The position numbers were made by a program, and so were the translations under genes. 8,690 nt of DNA, from the NCBI GenBank assembly GCA_038233815.1, contig JBBSVE010000125.1, positions 1-8,690 of the forward strand. Reading direction: 5' to 3'. Position 1 is the first letter of the stretch; each line of letters opens with the position of its first letter. The notes below the pieces were generated by a model, which did not search any database, was not told where the DNA came from, and worked only from the letters and a program-made list of their open reading frames with translations. Origin of the DNA: JBBSVE01 sp038233815. GTDB taxonomy: Bacteria > Pseudomonadota > Alphaproteobacteria > Rhodobacterales > Rhodobacteraceae. Positions 1 to 6,311 of the stretch are shown here, in pieces.

Positions 1-421
1 ACACGGGTGCCTGAGCCAGTCCCGGCGACGGTGCTTCACACGGGCGCGGAGCCGTTCGGTGACCACCAATGACATTTTGTACGTGTAACCGAGCTTTCGC
101 AGGAACCGCTCGATAGATGCTGAATGTGCGACAACGCCCGTCGCGGCTTTCAGCGTCCCGACCAGTTCCAGCACCATGATGTCACCATCCTGCGCGAGCA
201 ATTCTTCCAGAAACCCGCGGTGAGGTGCGAGCTTGCCAAGATCTCGTGGCCGCCCCTGGACATCCGGCGTGACATCACCGCGCTCACGGATCCGACCAGG
301 CCAGCAAACGCCAGTGGCCGCCGGAAAGCTTCGGACGCGCGGCCGCCGCACGTCCACTCAAACCTTCCTCGACATACGCCTGAAACCGCGCTCGAACCGC
401 CATTGGTAAAGCGGCTGACAT
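1..421 (-). pseudogene. IS630-family transposase remnant, N-terminal part, frameshifted, cut by window edge
   Basis: This is the N-terminal half of an IS630-type transposase, a winged-helix DNA-binding region that precedes the DDE catalytic domain. Reading the minus strand from ATG at 421 gives MSAALPMAVRARFQAYVEEG, then LSGRAAAARPKLS, and the frame then closes at a TGA (about 287-289). Shifting frame by one base restores the family pattern: IRERGDVTPDVQGRP, HRGFLEELLAQDGD, then a segment ending in FLRKLGYTYKMSLVVTERLR, which runs to the left edge. The lesion lies near 315-330: against the expected AARRLKLSAATGV, one codon is missing and one G is extra. A ribosome binding site (GGGAGGATGG) lies just upstream of the start on the minus strand. 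The DDE domain would lie outside the window. It is not expected to give active protein. Family assignment rests on recalled similarity. Confidence 0.8.
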
Positions 422-444
422 GATCCATCCTCCCAAACAGGATG

Positions 445-605
445 AATTACAAAATCGAGATCAGGGGAATCCCATCGACTCAGATTTCACGCTCGGCGCT
501 TTGGTTCAACAATCGGCGCCACCTCGGGCCTATCGGGAACATCTCGCCAGCCGAGGCAGGGCAGAACTTCATCGATGCGACGTCGATCTCGATATCGTCG
601 CCTGA
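445..605 (+). pseudogene. IS3-family transposase OrfB, C-terminal remnant
   Basis: Plus-strand reading from about 474 gives QISRSALWFNNRRHLGPIGN followed by ISPAEAGQNF. This closely resembles the C-terminus of IS3-family OrfB (WVDWFNNRRLLEPIGNIPPAEAE), the end of the rve integrase domain after the last catalytic glutamate. After QNFIDA the family-like ending continues in another frame as DVDLDIVA and a TGA at 603-605, so there is a frameshift near 570-580. Nothing of the catalytic DDE core is present. The piece abuts the IS630 remnant around 435-470, so one element has probably truncated the other. Confidence in the family is good; the left boundary is uncertain. Confidence 0.7.
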
Positions 606-617
606 GCCAACGAACCG

Positions 618-643
618 GCCTTCCATGAAACCGGGGCGGTTCA
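618..643 (+). mobile_element. probable right terminus of the IS3-type element
   Basis: Thirteen bases after the OrfB-like stop the sequence reads CCATGAAACCGGGGCGGTTCA, in the position expected for the terminal inverted repeat of an IS3-family element. Many members begin with TGAACCGCCCCGG on the opposite strand. No matching left end was found in the window, so the element is truncated and the end is called from position and resemblance only. Confidence 0.5.
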
Positions 644-710
644 ATGGGTTCATCTCTCGGGTTGCCTTGGGCGCCGCACCTTCGACGTCGTCCAGCCTTG
701 TTAATGGGTA

Positions 711-720
711 TGGATATCCA
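711..720. promoter_or_regulatory. palindrome TGGATATCCA, candidate operator
   Basis: A perfect 10-base palindrome lies 70 bases before the dctQ start. The flanks (GGGTA to the left, CCCG to the right) are only partly symmetrical. Its size suits half of a dimeric regulator site, but no regulator gene is visible and chance occurrence cannot be excluded. Confidence 0.25.
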
Positions 721-753
721 CCCGAAAATACGTGACGGTAACGCGGGATAGTC

Positions 754-775
754 CCCCCCGTGTCTGTCCGGGGGG
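754..775 (+). promoter_or_regulatory. GC-only hairpin next to the dctQ ribosome binding site
   Basis: CCCCCCG (754-760) can pair with CGGGGGG (769-775) around an 8-base loop, TGTCTGTC. The seven pairs are all G-C. The stem ends two bases before the Shine-Dalgarno sequence AGGAGGTG. No run of T follows, so it is not a standard intrinsic terminator. It could influence translation initiation or mRNA stability; that is inference. Confidence 0.4.
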
Positions 776-790
776 TCAGGAGGTGCCAGA

Positions 791-1279
791 ATGCAGGCAA
801 GCCGAGACGCCTTGTGGATCGGGCTCGAGCGGCTCCTCGCCCTGTTGATGGCGGCGATGATGATCCTCGTCTTCATCAACGTCGTTCTTCGATACGGCTT
901 TTCCTCCGGGCTGCGGCCTGCCATCGAATTGTCGCGACTGGGCTTCGTGTGGATCGTCATGCTGGGCGCTGCGCTGACGCTGCGTGCAAATGAACATCTG
1001 GGCGTGGCCGAATTCGCCGAGCGCGTGATGCCCCGCGCCGTCCCTGCGCTCTGGATCGCCACACGACTCGTCATTGCCGGTCTGATGGCGATGTTCGTCC
1101 TTGGCTGTTGGCGGCAGATGCAACTCAACTGGGCCAATGTCAGCCAGGTCACGGGTCTGCCGACTGCGCTCTTCTACCTTGCCGGCGTCGTCGGCGGGGC
1201 CTTGATGACGGGCATAGCGCTCCGTCAGATCGCCTTGCCCGCCCCGCGCGATCACCCCGCAGAGTCCCCCGTCGAATGA
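791..1279 (+). CDS. dctQ: TRAP transporter small membrane subunit (DctQ family)
   Basis: This is the small integral membrane subunit of a tripartite ATP-independent periplasmic (TRAP) transporter, which pairs with DctM to move a solute, usually an organic acid, into the cell using an ion gradient. At 162 residues it has the usual DctQ length. Four hydrophobic segments are seen at about 13-34, 50-66, 88-106 and 125-146. The DctQ signature is clear: ELSRLGFVWIVMLGAALTLR followed by ANEHLGV, about residues 46-72, the conserved E/W/R-x-N-x-H-x-G block. The start is fixed by AGGAGGTG at 778-785. Its stop overlaps the dctM start (ATGA, 1276-1279), which implies translational coupling. It is first in the operon and appears intact. 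Confidence 0.93.
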   Translation: MQASRDALWIGLERLLALLMAAMMILVFINVVLRYGFSSGLRPAIELSRLGFVWIVMLGAALTLRANEHLGVAEFAERVMPRAVPALWIATRLVIAGLMAMFVLGCWRQMQLNWANVSQVTGLPTALFYLAGVVGGALMTGIALRQIALPAPRDHPAESPVE

Positions 1280-2556
1280 CGCTCGCCCTGTTTCTCGGCG
1301 TTCTGATCGGGTCCATCCTGCTTGGGCTTCTGGTGGCCTTCGCGCTCCTTCTCTCTGCTTTGGCGTTAATGGTGCAGCTCGACACGGTCAGCGTCGATAT
1401 CCTGTCCCAATCCCTGATCAACGGCATCGACAGCTTCCCGCTGCTGGCGATCCCGTTCTTCCTTGTCGCAGGAGAGGTCATGTCGACAGGTGGCCTATCG
1501 CGCCGGATCGTGCGGCTGGCCACAAGCATGCTCGGCCACCGCAAGGGAGGTCTCGGTTACGTCGCGATCCTGACATCGGTCCTGCTGGCCGGTCTTTCGG
1601 GATCGGCCGTGGCGGATGCGGCGGCGCTGGTCTCGATCCTCTACCCGATGATGAAGCAGGGCGGCTATCCGCAGGGGCGGTCGCTGGGCTTGCTCGCCTC
1701 GGGCGGGATCATCGCACCGATCATCCCGCCTTCGCTCCCGCTGATCGTCGTGGGTGTGGCGGGCAACATTTCCATTGCCAAACTCTTTCTAGCAGGGATC
1801 GCGCCGGGATTGATGATGGGGCTTGCGCTGATGGTCACCTGGTCGATCTTGGTACGTCGCGAGCCACTCGACGTCAGTGAGCGCGCAACCGCTGCAGAGC
1901 GATGGCAGGCCTTCAAGGGCAGCTTCTGGGCGCTTCTGATGCCGGTCATCATCATCGGAGGCATTCGGACAGGGATCGTCACGCCGACCGAGGCGGCGGT
2001 GGTCGCGGCGGTCTACGCGATCCTCGTCTCCATGGTGTTCTACCGGGAAATGACGTGGGGCGAGCTCGTTGGTGCGCTGATCCGGGCGGGGCGTGCCACA
2101 GCGATGGTCATGTTCCTCGTGGGTTGCGCGATGGTCGCCGCTTGGCTTATCACCATCGCGCAACTTCCGCAGCAGTTGGCGACCGCCCTCGGTGCGCTGG
2201 TGGACAATCCCCGCTTTCTGATGCTCGTCATCATGGCGATCGTCTTTCTAGTCGGCATGGTCATGGATCTCGTGCCCTCGGTTCTGATCCTCGTGCCGCT
2301 CCTGATGCCGCTCATCAAGCTCGCGGGCATCGATCCGGTCTACTTCGGCCTGATGTTCATCATGAACTCCTGCATCGGCCTCATCACGCCGCCGGTAGGC
2401 TCGGTGCTCAACGTCGTCTGCGGCGTTGGCCGGGCGCCGATGTCGACGGTGGTGGCAGGCACGCTGCCTTTCATCGTCGTGTATCTTTTTCTGCTGGGGC
2501 TGTTCATCCTGTTCCCGGCTCTCATCATCGTTCCGATGAACATCATCGCGGGCTGA
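1276..2556 (+). CDS. dctM: TRAP transporter large membrane subunit (DctM family)
   Basis: This is the large transport subunit of the TRAP system, which forms the ion-coupled elevator-type channel in the inner membrane. It has 426 residues, the normal DctM length, with many hydrophobic helices throughout. Family motifs in order: SFPLLAIPFFLVAGEVMSTG (53-72), GGLGYVAILTSVLLAGLSGS (91-110), GGIIAPIIPPSLPLIVVGVA (143-162), a TPTEAAVVAAVYA block (237-249), and NSCIGLITPPVGSVL (364-378). The start at 1276 is chosen because it overlaps the dctQ stop and gives the usual DctM N-terminus; the longer open frame upstream is a dctQ shadow. The next gene, dctP, begins 22 bases after the stop. No frame lesion is seen. 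Substrate specificity is set by the binding protein and cannot be read from this subunit. Confidence 0.95.
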   Translation: MTLALFLGVLIGSILLGLLVAFALLLSALALMVQLDTVSVDILSQSLINGIDSFPLLAIPFFLVAGEVMSTGGLSRRIVRLATSMLGHRKGGLGYVAILTSVLLAGLSGSAVADAAALVSILYPMMKQGGYPQGRSLGLLASGGIIAPIIPPSLPLIVVGVAGNISIAKLFLAGIAPGLMMGLALMVTWSILVRREPLDVSERATAAERWQAFKGSFWALLMPVIIIGGIRTGIVTPTEAAVVAAVYAILVSMVFYREMTWGELVGALIRAGRATAMVMFLVGCAMVAAWLITIAQLPQQLATALGALVDNPRFLMLVIMAIVFLVGMVMDLVPSVLILVPLLMPLIKLAGIDPVYFGLMFIMNSCIGLITPPVGSVLNVVCGVGRAPMSTVVAGTLPFIVVYLFLLGLFILFPALIIVPMNIIAG

Positions 2557-2578
2557 TCCAATTCCAGGGAGGAATACC

Positions 2579-3550
2579 ATGTCCAGACTATTGAAGGCCG
2601 CTTGCCTCGCGGCCCTACTTGCCGCTTCGGGAACGGCACAGGCGCAGACCACGCTCCGTTTCGCCCACCCGGTCCCGGAGACGGACCTCCAGCAGACCAT
2701 GGCGCTGGAGTTCAAGCGCCGGGTCGAGGAGGGCACCAAGGGCGAGATCACTGTCCAGATCTATCCCAACGGGCAACTCGGCAACGACCAGCAGATGATC
2801 GACGGCACCCGCTCGGGGATCATCGACATCACACTGGTCGGACTCAACAACTATACCGGCCTCGTGCCCGAAGCAGGCGCTTTCGAGTTGCCCTTCATCT
2901 TCCCCACGCGCGAGGTGGCCTATGCGGCCCTCGATGGCGCGCCCGGTAAGGTCGTGACCGAGGCGCTGGCGTCGGACGGACTGCACGTCCTTGGCTATCC
3001 CGAGAACGGCTACCGCAACATGACCAACAATCGCGGGCCGATCCGGGAGCCCGGCGACCTTGCAGGCCTGCGGATGCGGGTGAACAATTCCAAGGCGCTC
3101 AATGATATGTTTGCGCTTCTCGACGCGAACCCGCAGCAGCTTCCGGTGGCCGAGCTTTACACCGCGCTCGAAACTGGCGTGGTCGACGCGCAGGATCACC
3201 CCATCGGCGTCGTGGTCTCATTCAAGTTCAACGAGGTGCAGAAATATCTGAGCCTGACCCAGCACGCCTATGCGGCTTTGGGCTGGACCATGAACAAGGC
3301 GAAGTTCGACGGCCTCCCACCCGAGCAGCAAAAGGTGATCACCGAGGCGGCGAAAGCGTCCGTGGACATGCAGCGCGCGCTGGTGACCAAGAACGAGGAG
3401 GCGATGATCGCGGGTCTTGAGGACGAGGGCATGAAGGTCAACAGAGACGTGGATGCTGCGGCTTTTCAGGCCGTGGTGAAGCCCGTCTGGGACAATTTCG
3501 TTGCCGAGAACGGCGACGCTTTGCTGAAACAGATTCAGGCCGCCAAGTGA
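2579..3550 (+). CDS. dctP: TRAP transporter substrate-binding protein (DctP family)
   Basis: This is the periplasmic solute receptor of the TRAP system, which captures the substrate and delivers it to DctQM. It has 323 residues, typical for DctP. A Sec signal peptide covers about 1-22: basic MSRLLK, a hydrophobic stretch, then AQA before QTT, with likely cleavage after A22. The mature start TTLRFAHPVPETD and the block GDLAGLRMRV (159-168) fit the family; R167 corresponds to the arginine that binds the ligand carboxylate in characterised members. A hinge segment follows, LPVAELYTALETGVVDAQDH (188-207). The family usually has GVIDGxE here, so AQDH may reflect an unusual ligand. AGGGAGGA at 2566-2573 sets the start. 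It is last in the operon, and the strong site suits the higher level needed for a binding protein. The ligand is probably an organic acid, but which one is unknown. Confidence 0.94.
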   Translation: MSRLLKAACLAALLAASGTAQAQTTLRFAHPVPETDLQQTMALEFKRRVEEGTKGEITVQIYPNGQLGNDQQMIDGTRSGIIDITLVGLNNYTGLVPEAGAFELPFIFPTREVAYAALDGAPGKVVTEALASDGLHVLGYPENGYRNMTNNRGPIREPGDLAGLRMRVNNSKALNDMFALLDANPQQLPVAELYTALETGVVDAQDHPIGVVVSFKFNEVQKYLSLTQHAYAALGWTMNKAKFDGLPPEQQKVITEAAKASVDMQRALVTKNEEAMIAGLEDEGMKVNRDVDAAAFQAVVKPVWDNFVAENGDALLKQIQAAK

Positions 3551-3573
3551 GATAGCGAGTCTGCTAAGCGGCT

Positions 3574-3589
3574 CGGCCTTCAAGGGCCG
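3574..3589 (+). terminator. weak hairpin after dctP, possible terminator
   Basis: CGGCCT (3574-3579) and GGGCCG (3584-3589) form a six-pair stem with one G-T pair and a TCAA loop, 23 bases after the dctP stop. No T tract follows, so it is at best a weak or Rho-assisted terminator, or an mRNA end-stabilising structure. Confidence 0.3.
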
Positions 3590-3689
3590 CATTGCGTCGC
3601 CTCAACTGTTCTCTCAGGTTGGGCCGTGTGCATTACTGGAAATGCTCCCGGAGTGGTTCTCTTCGGGGGTAGCAACGAGGCGGATCAGG

Positions 3690-3925
3690 CGCACAATGGC
3701 CATGCCCCCCTCATCCATTGGCCGGCGCCTTCGGAACAGCAGGCTTCGGGCGACGCCGTTGCGCCTGGCTACGGCGGAGACGGACGCCCCCCGGAACCGT
3801 TCGTCGGCGGGGCGCGGTGCCACTGGCGCCACGACCTCCTCACCCTCGATGATGCGCAGCATCTGTTGCGCCGACCAATACCGGCGTCCGGCAAGGCCGC
3901 GATGATCTCGACGCGGCGGTAGGTT
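3690..3925 (-). pseudogene. IS3-family OrfA remnant (IS2-like), disrupted
   Basis: On the minus strand, YRRVEIIA is followed after a frameshift near 3885-3895 by LAGRRYWSAQQMLRIIEGEE and then RGASVSAVARRNGVARSLLF, ending in RRRRPMDEGGMAIV. This matches the helix-turn-helix of IS3-family OrfA proteins (RRRWS-E-K-RIVEE-APGASVSAVARRNGV--LLFRWRR-M-EGG). About 15 residues that the family lacks (VVAPVAPRPADERF region, around 3805-3855) sit between the two conserved blocks, and the expected W in FRWRR is R. Downstream (to about 3614) the frame stays open but no longer looks like OrfA, and no coiled coil or OrfB follows. It is non-functional. IS66-type TnpA is the alternative, but the MDEGG ending favours IS3. 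Confidence 0.6.
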
Positions 3926-4015
3926 TGATGCGGCACGCGTGCAAATGGGGGGCAGCCCAAAAGCGCCAAGGGCCCGCCGACAACTCCATCTCAGGGTCGG
4001 CCGTTATGGTTGTTC

Positions 4016-4460
4016 AACCCCAACGTTGAGATCGCCTTGGGCGGCTTGTGCAGAGGTTTCGCTTGGCGGGACGGCGGCTTCGGCATCGAGCCTGTCGAAA
4101 TAGGCCCGGACGCGGCACGAGACGGTAGCCTTCGTGGCCCAAACCTCTCCGATCTCCTCTGGCTCCGGTCGGCGGAACCGGTTGGCATCAGCCGTCCATC
4201 GCCCGGCAATGGTTTGCTTGCAAACCACGAGAGGAGACAAGGGCGCCGGTGCCGCCGGTCAGCCCCGCCTAGACGTAGCGGCGCACCATCATCTCGAACA
4301 CCGACCGCAGGGCATCGTATCCGGCGAGCCGGCCATGCCGGTTCTTGGAGACGCTCGACCGGTCCGGCACCTCGCCCGCGAGCCCAAGATTGCAGACCCA
4401 GCGATCCGCGGGGTTGAGATAACCCTCCTCGTGGAGCCGCGTCTCGGACCGGATGCCGTG
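4016..4460 (-). pseudogene. IS1182/IS5-like transposase remnant, N-terminal to middle part
   Basis: Minus-strand reading from about 4460 gives GIRSETRLHEEGYLNPADRW, then VCNLGLAGEVPDRSSVSKNR and HGRLAGYDALRSVFEMMVRR. This closely follows the DUF772-type N-terminal domain of IS1182/IS5-superfamily transposases (GIRSERRL-EE--LNLAYRWFCRL-L---VPDHSTFSKNRHGRF). An in-frame TAG follows MMVRRYV. Family-like pieces continue in other frames: TADANRFRRPEPEEIG and VRAYFDRLDAEAAVPPSETS, then KPPKAISTL ending near 4020. At least two frameshifts and one nonsense codon are therefore present. The start of the protein (before GIRSE) and the catalytic domain are both missing. A TGAAC sequence on the minus strand at 4012-4016 may mark where the IS3-type piece abuts. 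Confidence 0.7.
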
Positions 4461-4462
4461 GT

Positions 4463-4923
4463 TTCATCGGCCATGCGCTCTGATGGAGGACCGCAGCGGC
4501 ATGATGGTTCAAGGAGAGCAGACGCAGGCCCAATCGAGCCGATTGCCAGACAACGGATGGTTACACCGAACGCCGCGTGGGGAAGGCTGTGGTGCGCAGC
4601 CATTTGCCGGGCACGGCCCGCAAGCCGACCTCGGGGCAGACGAATGATATGATGCCGCGCGTTCGCTGCTGACCTGAGCCGGACCTGAGTGACCCTGCAT
4701 ATCGTCCTGTAGTCAAAATACTCGGCGATCGGCGGGCGTATCATTCGGCACAAGGGCTACGATCTGTCCCTGAATGACCGCAGGCGAATCGAATAGGCGT
4801 CCGCTGGGGCGAGGATCGTCGGCTGCGTGGCGGAAAACCGTCTGTCGCGGCGTTGAAACACTGCGGTCCTGCCTTCTCCTGCCACTGGCGGCCAACACCT
4901 TGCCACGAATGCTGACCGTCTGA
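4463..4923 (+). pseudogene. IS5-superfamily transposase remnant, C-terminal catalytic half
   Basis: Plus-strand pieces reconstruct the C-terminal half of an IS5-superfamily DDE transposase: FIGHAL, MEDRSGMMVQGEQTQA, TDGYTERRVGKAVVRSHLPG, LGADE-YDAA, FAADLSRT, VTLHIVL, YSAIGGRIIRHKGYDLSLND, RRRIE, then AKTVCRGVETLRSCLLLPLA and ANTLPRMLTV before TGA at 4921-4923. They are spread over all three frames. Stops interrupt at 4645 (expected K or G codon), 4686, 4710 and 4794. The TAG at 4794 comes right after the E of RRRIE, the likely catalytic glutamate of the R-3-E-6-K signature. The lysine codon of that signature is now AGG, and an extra G near 4838 shifts the frame once more. This is an old, dead copy. 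Its left part is replaced at about 4460 by the opposite-strand remnant. Confidence 0.75.
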
Positions 4924-5017
4924 GGCCCGGAACCGACATCAGTCGCATTGACCGTCTGCACCTGCAGGCCGGATGCGCCCGGCGGTCGATCCCGTCCCCG
5001 CGAAACCGTTCCACCCC

Positions 5018-5040
5018 AGCGGATTTTTCAGCGGCCTGCG
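5018..5040 (+). mobile_element. probable right terminus of the IS5-superfamily element
   Basis: About 95 bases after the reconstructed transposase stop lies GCGGATTTTTCAGCGGCCTGC. Read on the minus strand this begins GCAGGCCGCTGAAAAATCC, which resembles the inverted-repeat ends of related elements. No partner repeat was found in the window, consistent with loss of the left half. Called from position and recalled resemblance. Confidence 0.45.
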
Positions 5041-5129
5041 AAAGACGTCGCCGGCGCCACAGCCTGCCAGCTCATCGTGCTGCCGAAAACTGGACTGAGC
5101 CTGAAGAGCTATTGGCCCATCCCCCCGCC
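5041..5129. other. short spacer with no visible feature
   Basis: The 89 bases between the putative IS end and the aminotransferase stop contain no convincing ORF. I also found no clear intrinsic terminator for the minus-strand gene, only a C-rich stretch at about 5118-5129. Confidence 0.4.
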
Positions 5130-6284
5130 TCAATGGCGGAGCGACTCCGCACCGTGGTCCGCGAGGAGGTGCCCGATCCGCTCCAACCCGAGGCCAAGGT
5201 TGACGCCCGCCCCGCCGCCGACGCCGAGCCGGATGTGGTGGGGCTGGCCGTAGGCCGAACCGGGCAGCAGGAAGGTCCGATAAGGCGGTCCCAGAAGCCG
5301 TCTCGCGAAATCGTCGCTGTCGATCCCGTCCGGCAGGCGCGCCAGTCCGATCAGTCCTGCGCACGGCGCGACCCAGTCTACGTCACGCGTCGCCATCCAC
5401 GTCTCCAGCAGCGCGAGGTTCTCCAGCGCCTCGGACCGCGCGCGGTCCATCGCGGGGGCCAGCCGTTCGGGCCGGAGCGCCACCTCCGCAATCACCTCGC
5501 CCATGACGTTCATGATCTCGGACGCATTCTCGCGCAGGATCACGGCGTCCATCACAAGGCCCGGATCGGGGCATATCAGCCAACCCGTCCGCAGCCCCTG
5601 CAAGCCCAGCGCCTTGCTGACCGATCCGGTGGTGATCCCGCGCGCATACAGGCCCGCCACGGAAGGCGCGCGCGGCCCGTCCCATTCGAGCCCGGCATAG
5701 ACCTCGTCCACCAACAGCCACGCCCCCACGGCGTCGGCGATGCGGACGACCTCCGCCATCTCTGCCGCGTCCAAAAGCGCGCCGGTGGGATTGTTGGGGT
5801 TGGTGAGGAAGATCAGCGTCGTGCCCGGCGTCACGGCCTCCGCCAGCCGGTCGAGCGGGAGGCGCCAGCGGTCTTCCTCGCGCCGGATCACATAGACGAT
5901 CTCGGCGCCCTTCGCGCGGGCCAGAACCTCCGCCTGCGGCCAGCCCGGGGTTTCCAGCACGATCCGGTCACCGGGCATGACACGCTGCATGATGGCGAGG
6001 AAGTTCGCCTCCGCCGCACCGGCGGTGATCAGAACATCGCCGAGCGCCAGCCGCTCCAGCCCCGCCTGCCGCAGCACATGGGCGCGCAATTCCGGAAGAC
6101 CGCGAAAATCCCGGCCGTTCCAGTCAAGCGACATTCCGGGGTCGAGAGCGGCCAGATAGTCCCCGAGCCTGGGCGAGGCGGACAGTGACAGCCCTACGAC
6201 CGCCTCCGGCTCCGCATCGACGGTCTGGAGCAGATACTGGAACAGGGTGTGGATCTTGACTTTCACGGGCAGGCTCCGGTTCAT
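5130..6284 (-). CDS. fold-type I PLP-dependent aminotransferase (class I/II)
   Basis: This is a cytosolic pyridoxal-phosphate enzyme that most likely transfers an amino group between an amino acid-like substrate and a keto acid. With the ATG at 6284 it has 384 residues, normal for the family. Motifs seen: GLPELR (62-67), the PLP phosphate and ring contacts around LITAGAAEAN (85-94), FLTNPNNPTG (159-168, N165 as the ring-contact Asn), DEVY (193-196, D193 for the pyridine nitrogen, Y196), SVSKALGLQGLRTGW (221-235, K224 as the Schiff-base lysine, R232 for the phosphate) and HIRLGVG with R352 as the substrate carboxylate arginine. All key residues are kept. Overall layout recalls the capreomycidine synthase-like branch, but the substrate is unknown. 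Alternative starts are ATG at 6308 (GGGACGG upstream) and GTG at 6266 (GGAG upstream); the choice is uncertain. It is divergent from the hydrolase gene. Confidence 0.9.
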   Translation of the reverse strand: MNRSLPVKVKIHTLFQYLLQTVDAEPEAVVGLSLSASPRLGDYLAALDPGMSLDWNGRDFRGLPELRAHVLRQAGLERLALGDVLITAGAAEANFLAIMQRVMPGDRIVLETPGWPQAEVLARAKGAEIVYVIRREEDRWRLPLDRLAEAVTPGTTLIFLTNPNNPTGALLDAAEMAEVVRIADAVGAWLLVDEVYAGLEWDGPRAPSVAGLYARGITTGSVSKALGLQGLRTGWLICPDPGLVMDAVILRENASEIMNVMGEVIAEVALRPERLAPAMDRARSEALENLALLETWMATRDVDWVAPCAGLIGLARLPDGIDSDDFARRLLGPPYRTFLLPGSAYGQPHHIRLGVGGGAGVNLGLGLERIGHLLADHGAESLRH

Positions 6285-6311
6285 GGCGGCATCAGGCAGG
6301 AAGGCCATGCA

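Larger units (their letters stand above)
644..790 (+). promoter_or_regulatory. leader region of the TRAP operon
   Basis: This 147-base stretch separates the putative IS3 end from dctQ and must hold the native promoter unless the IS supplies one. It contains a perfect palindrome at 711-720, a GC hairpin at 754-775 and a strong ribosome binding site, AGGAGGTG, at 778-785, five bases before the dctQ ATG. The AT-richer stretch around 698-730 (TTGTTAATGGG to GAAAATACG) is the most promoter-like part, but no -35/-10 pair with proper spacing stands out. I see no coding sequence here. Confidence 0.5.

Noticed and set aside
480..800. 106-codon minus-strand ORF ahead of dctQ
   Set aside because: It spans the IS3 remnant, its terminus and the TRAP leader; no recognisable family and no good ribosome binding site, while the plus strand explains 474-605.
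1902..2594. 230-codon plus-strand ORF inside dctM
   Set aside because: Out-of-frame shadow rich in His, Arg and Gly; dctM is intact in its own frame.
3574..3589. Strong intrinsic terminator after dctP
   Set aside because: The hairpin is short, has one G-T pair and no T tract; kept only as a weak candidate.
4531..4545. CAATCG-AGC-CGATTG hairpin as a regulatory site
   Set aside because: It lies within decayed transposase sequence next to a frame disruption, with no gene to regulate nearby; more likely chance or a mutation scar.
4289..4753. 154-codon minus-strand ORF in the IS graveyard
   Set aside because: Both IS remnants there read in other frames or on the other strand with clear transposase motifs.
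5112..6188. Long plus-strand ORF opposite the aminotransferase
   Set aside because: Arg/Pro/His-rich composition typical of an antisense shadow; the opposite strand carries all aminotransferase motifs.
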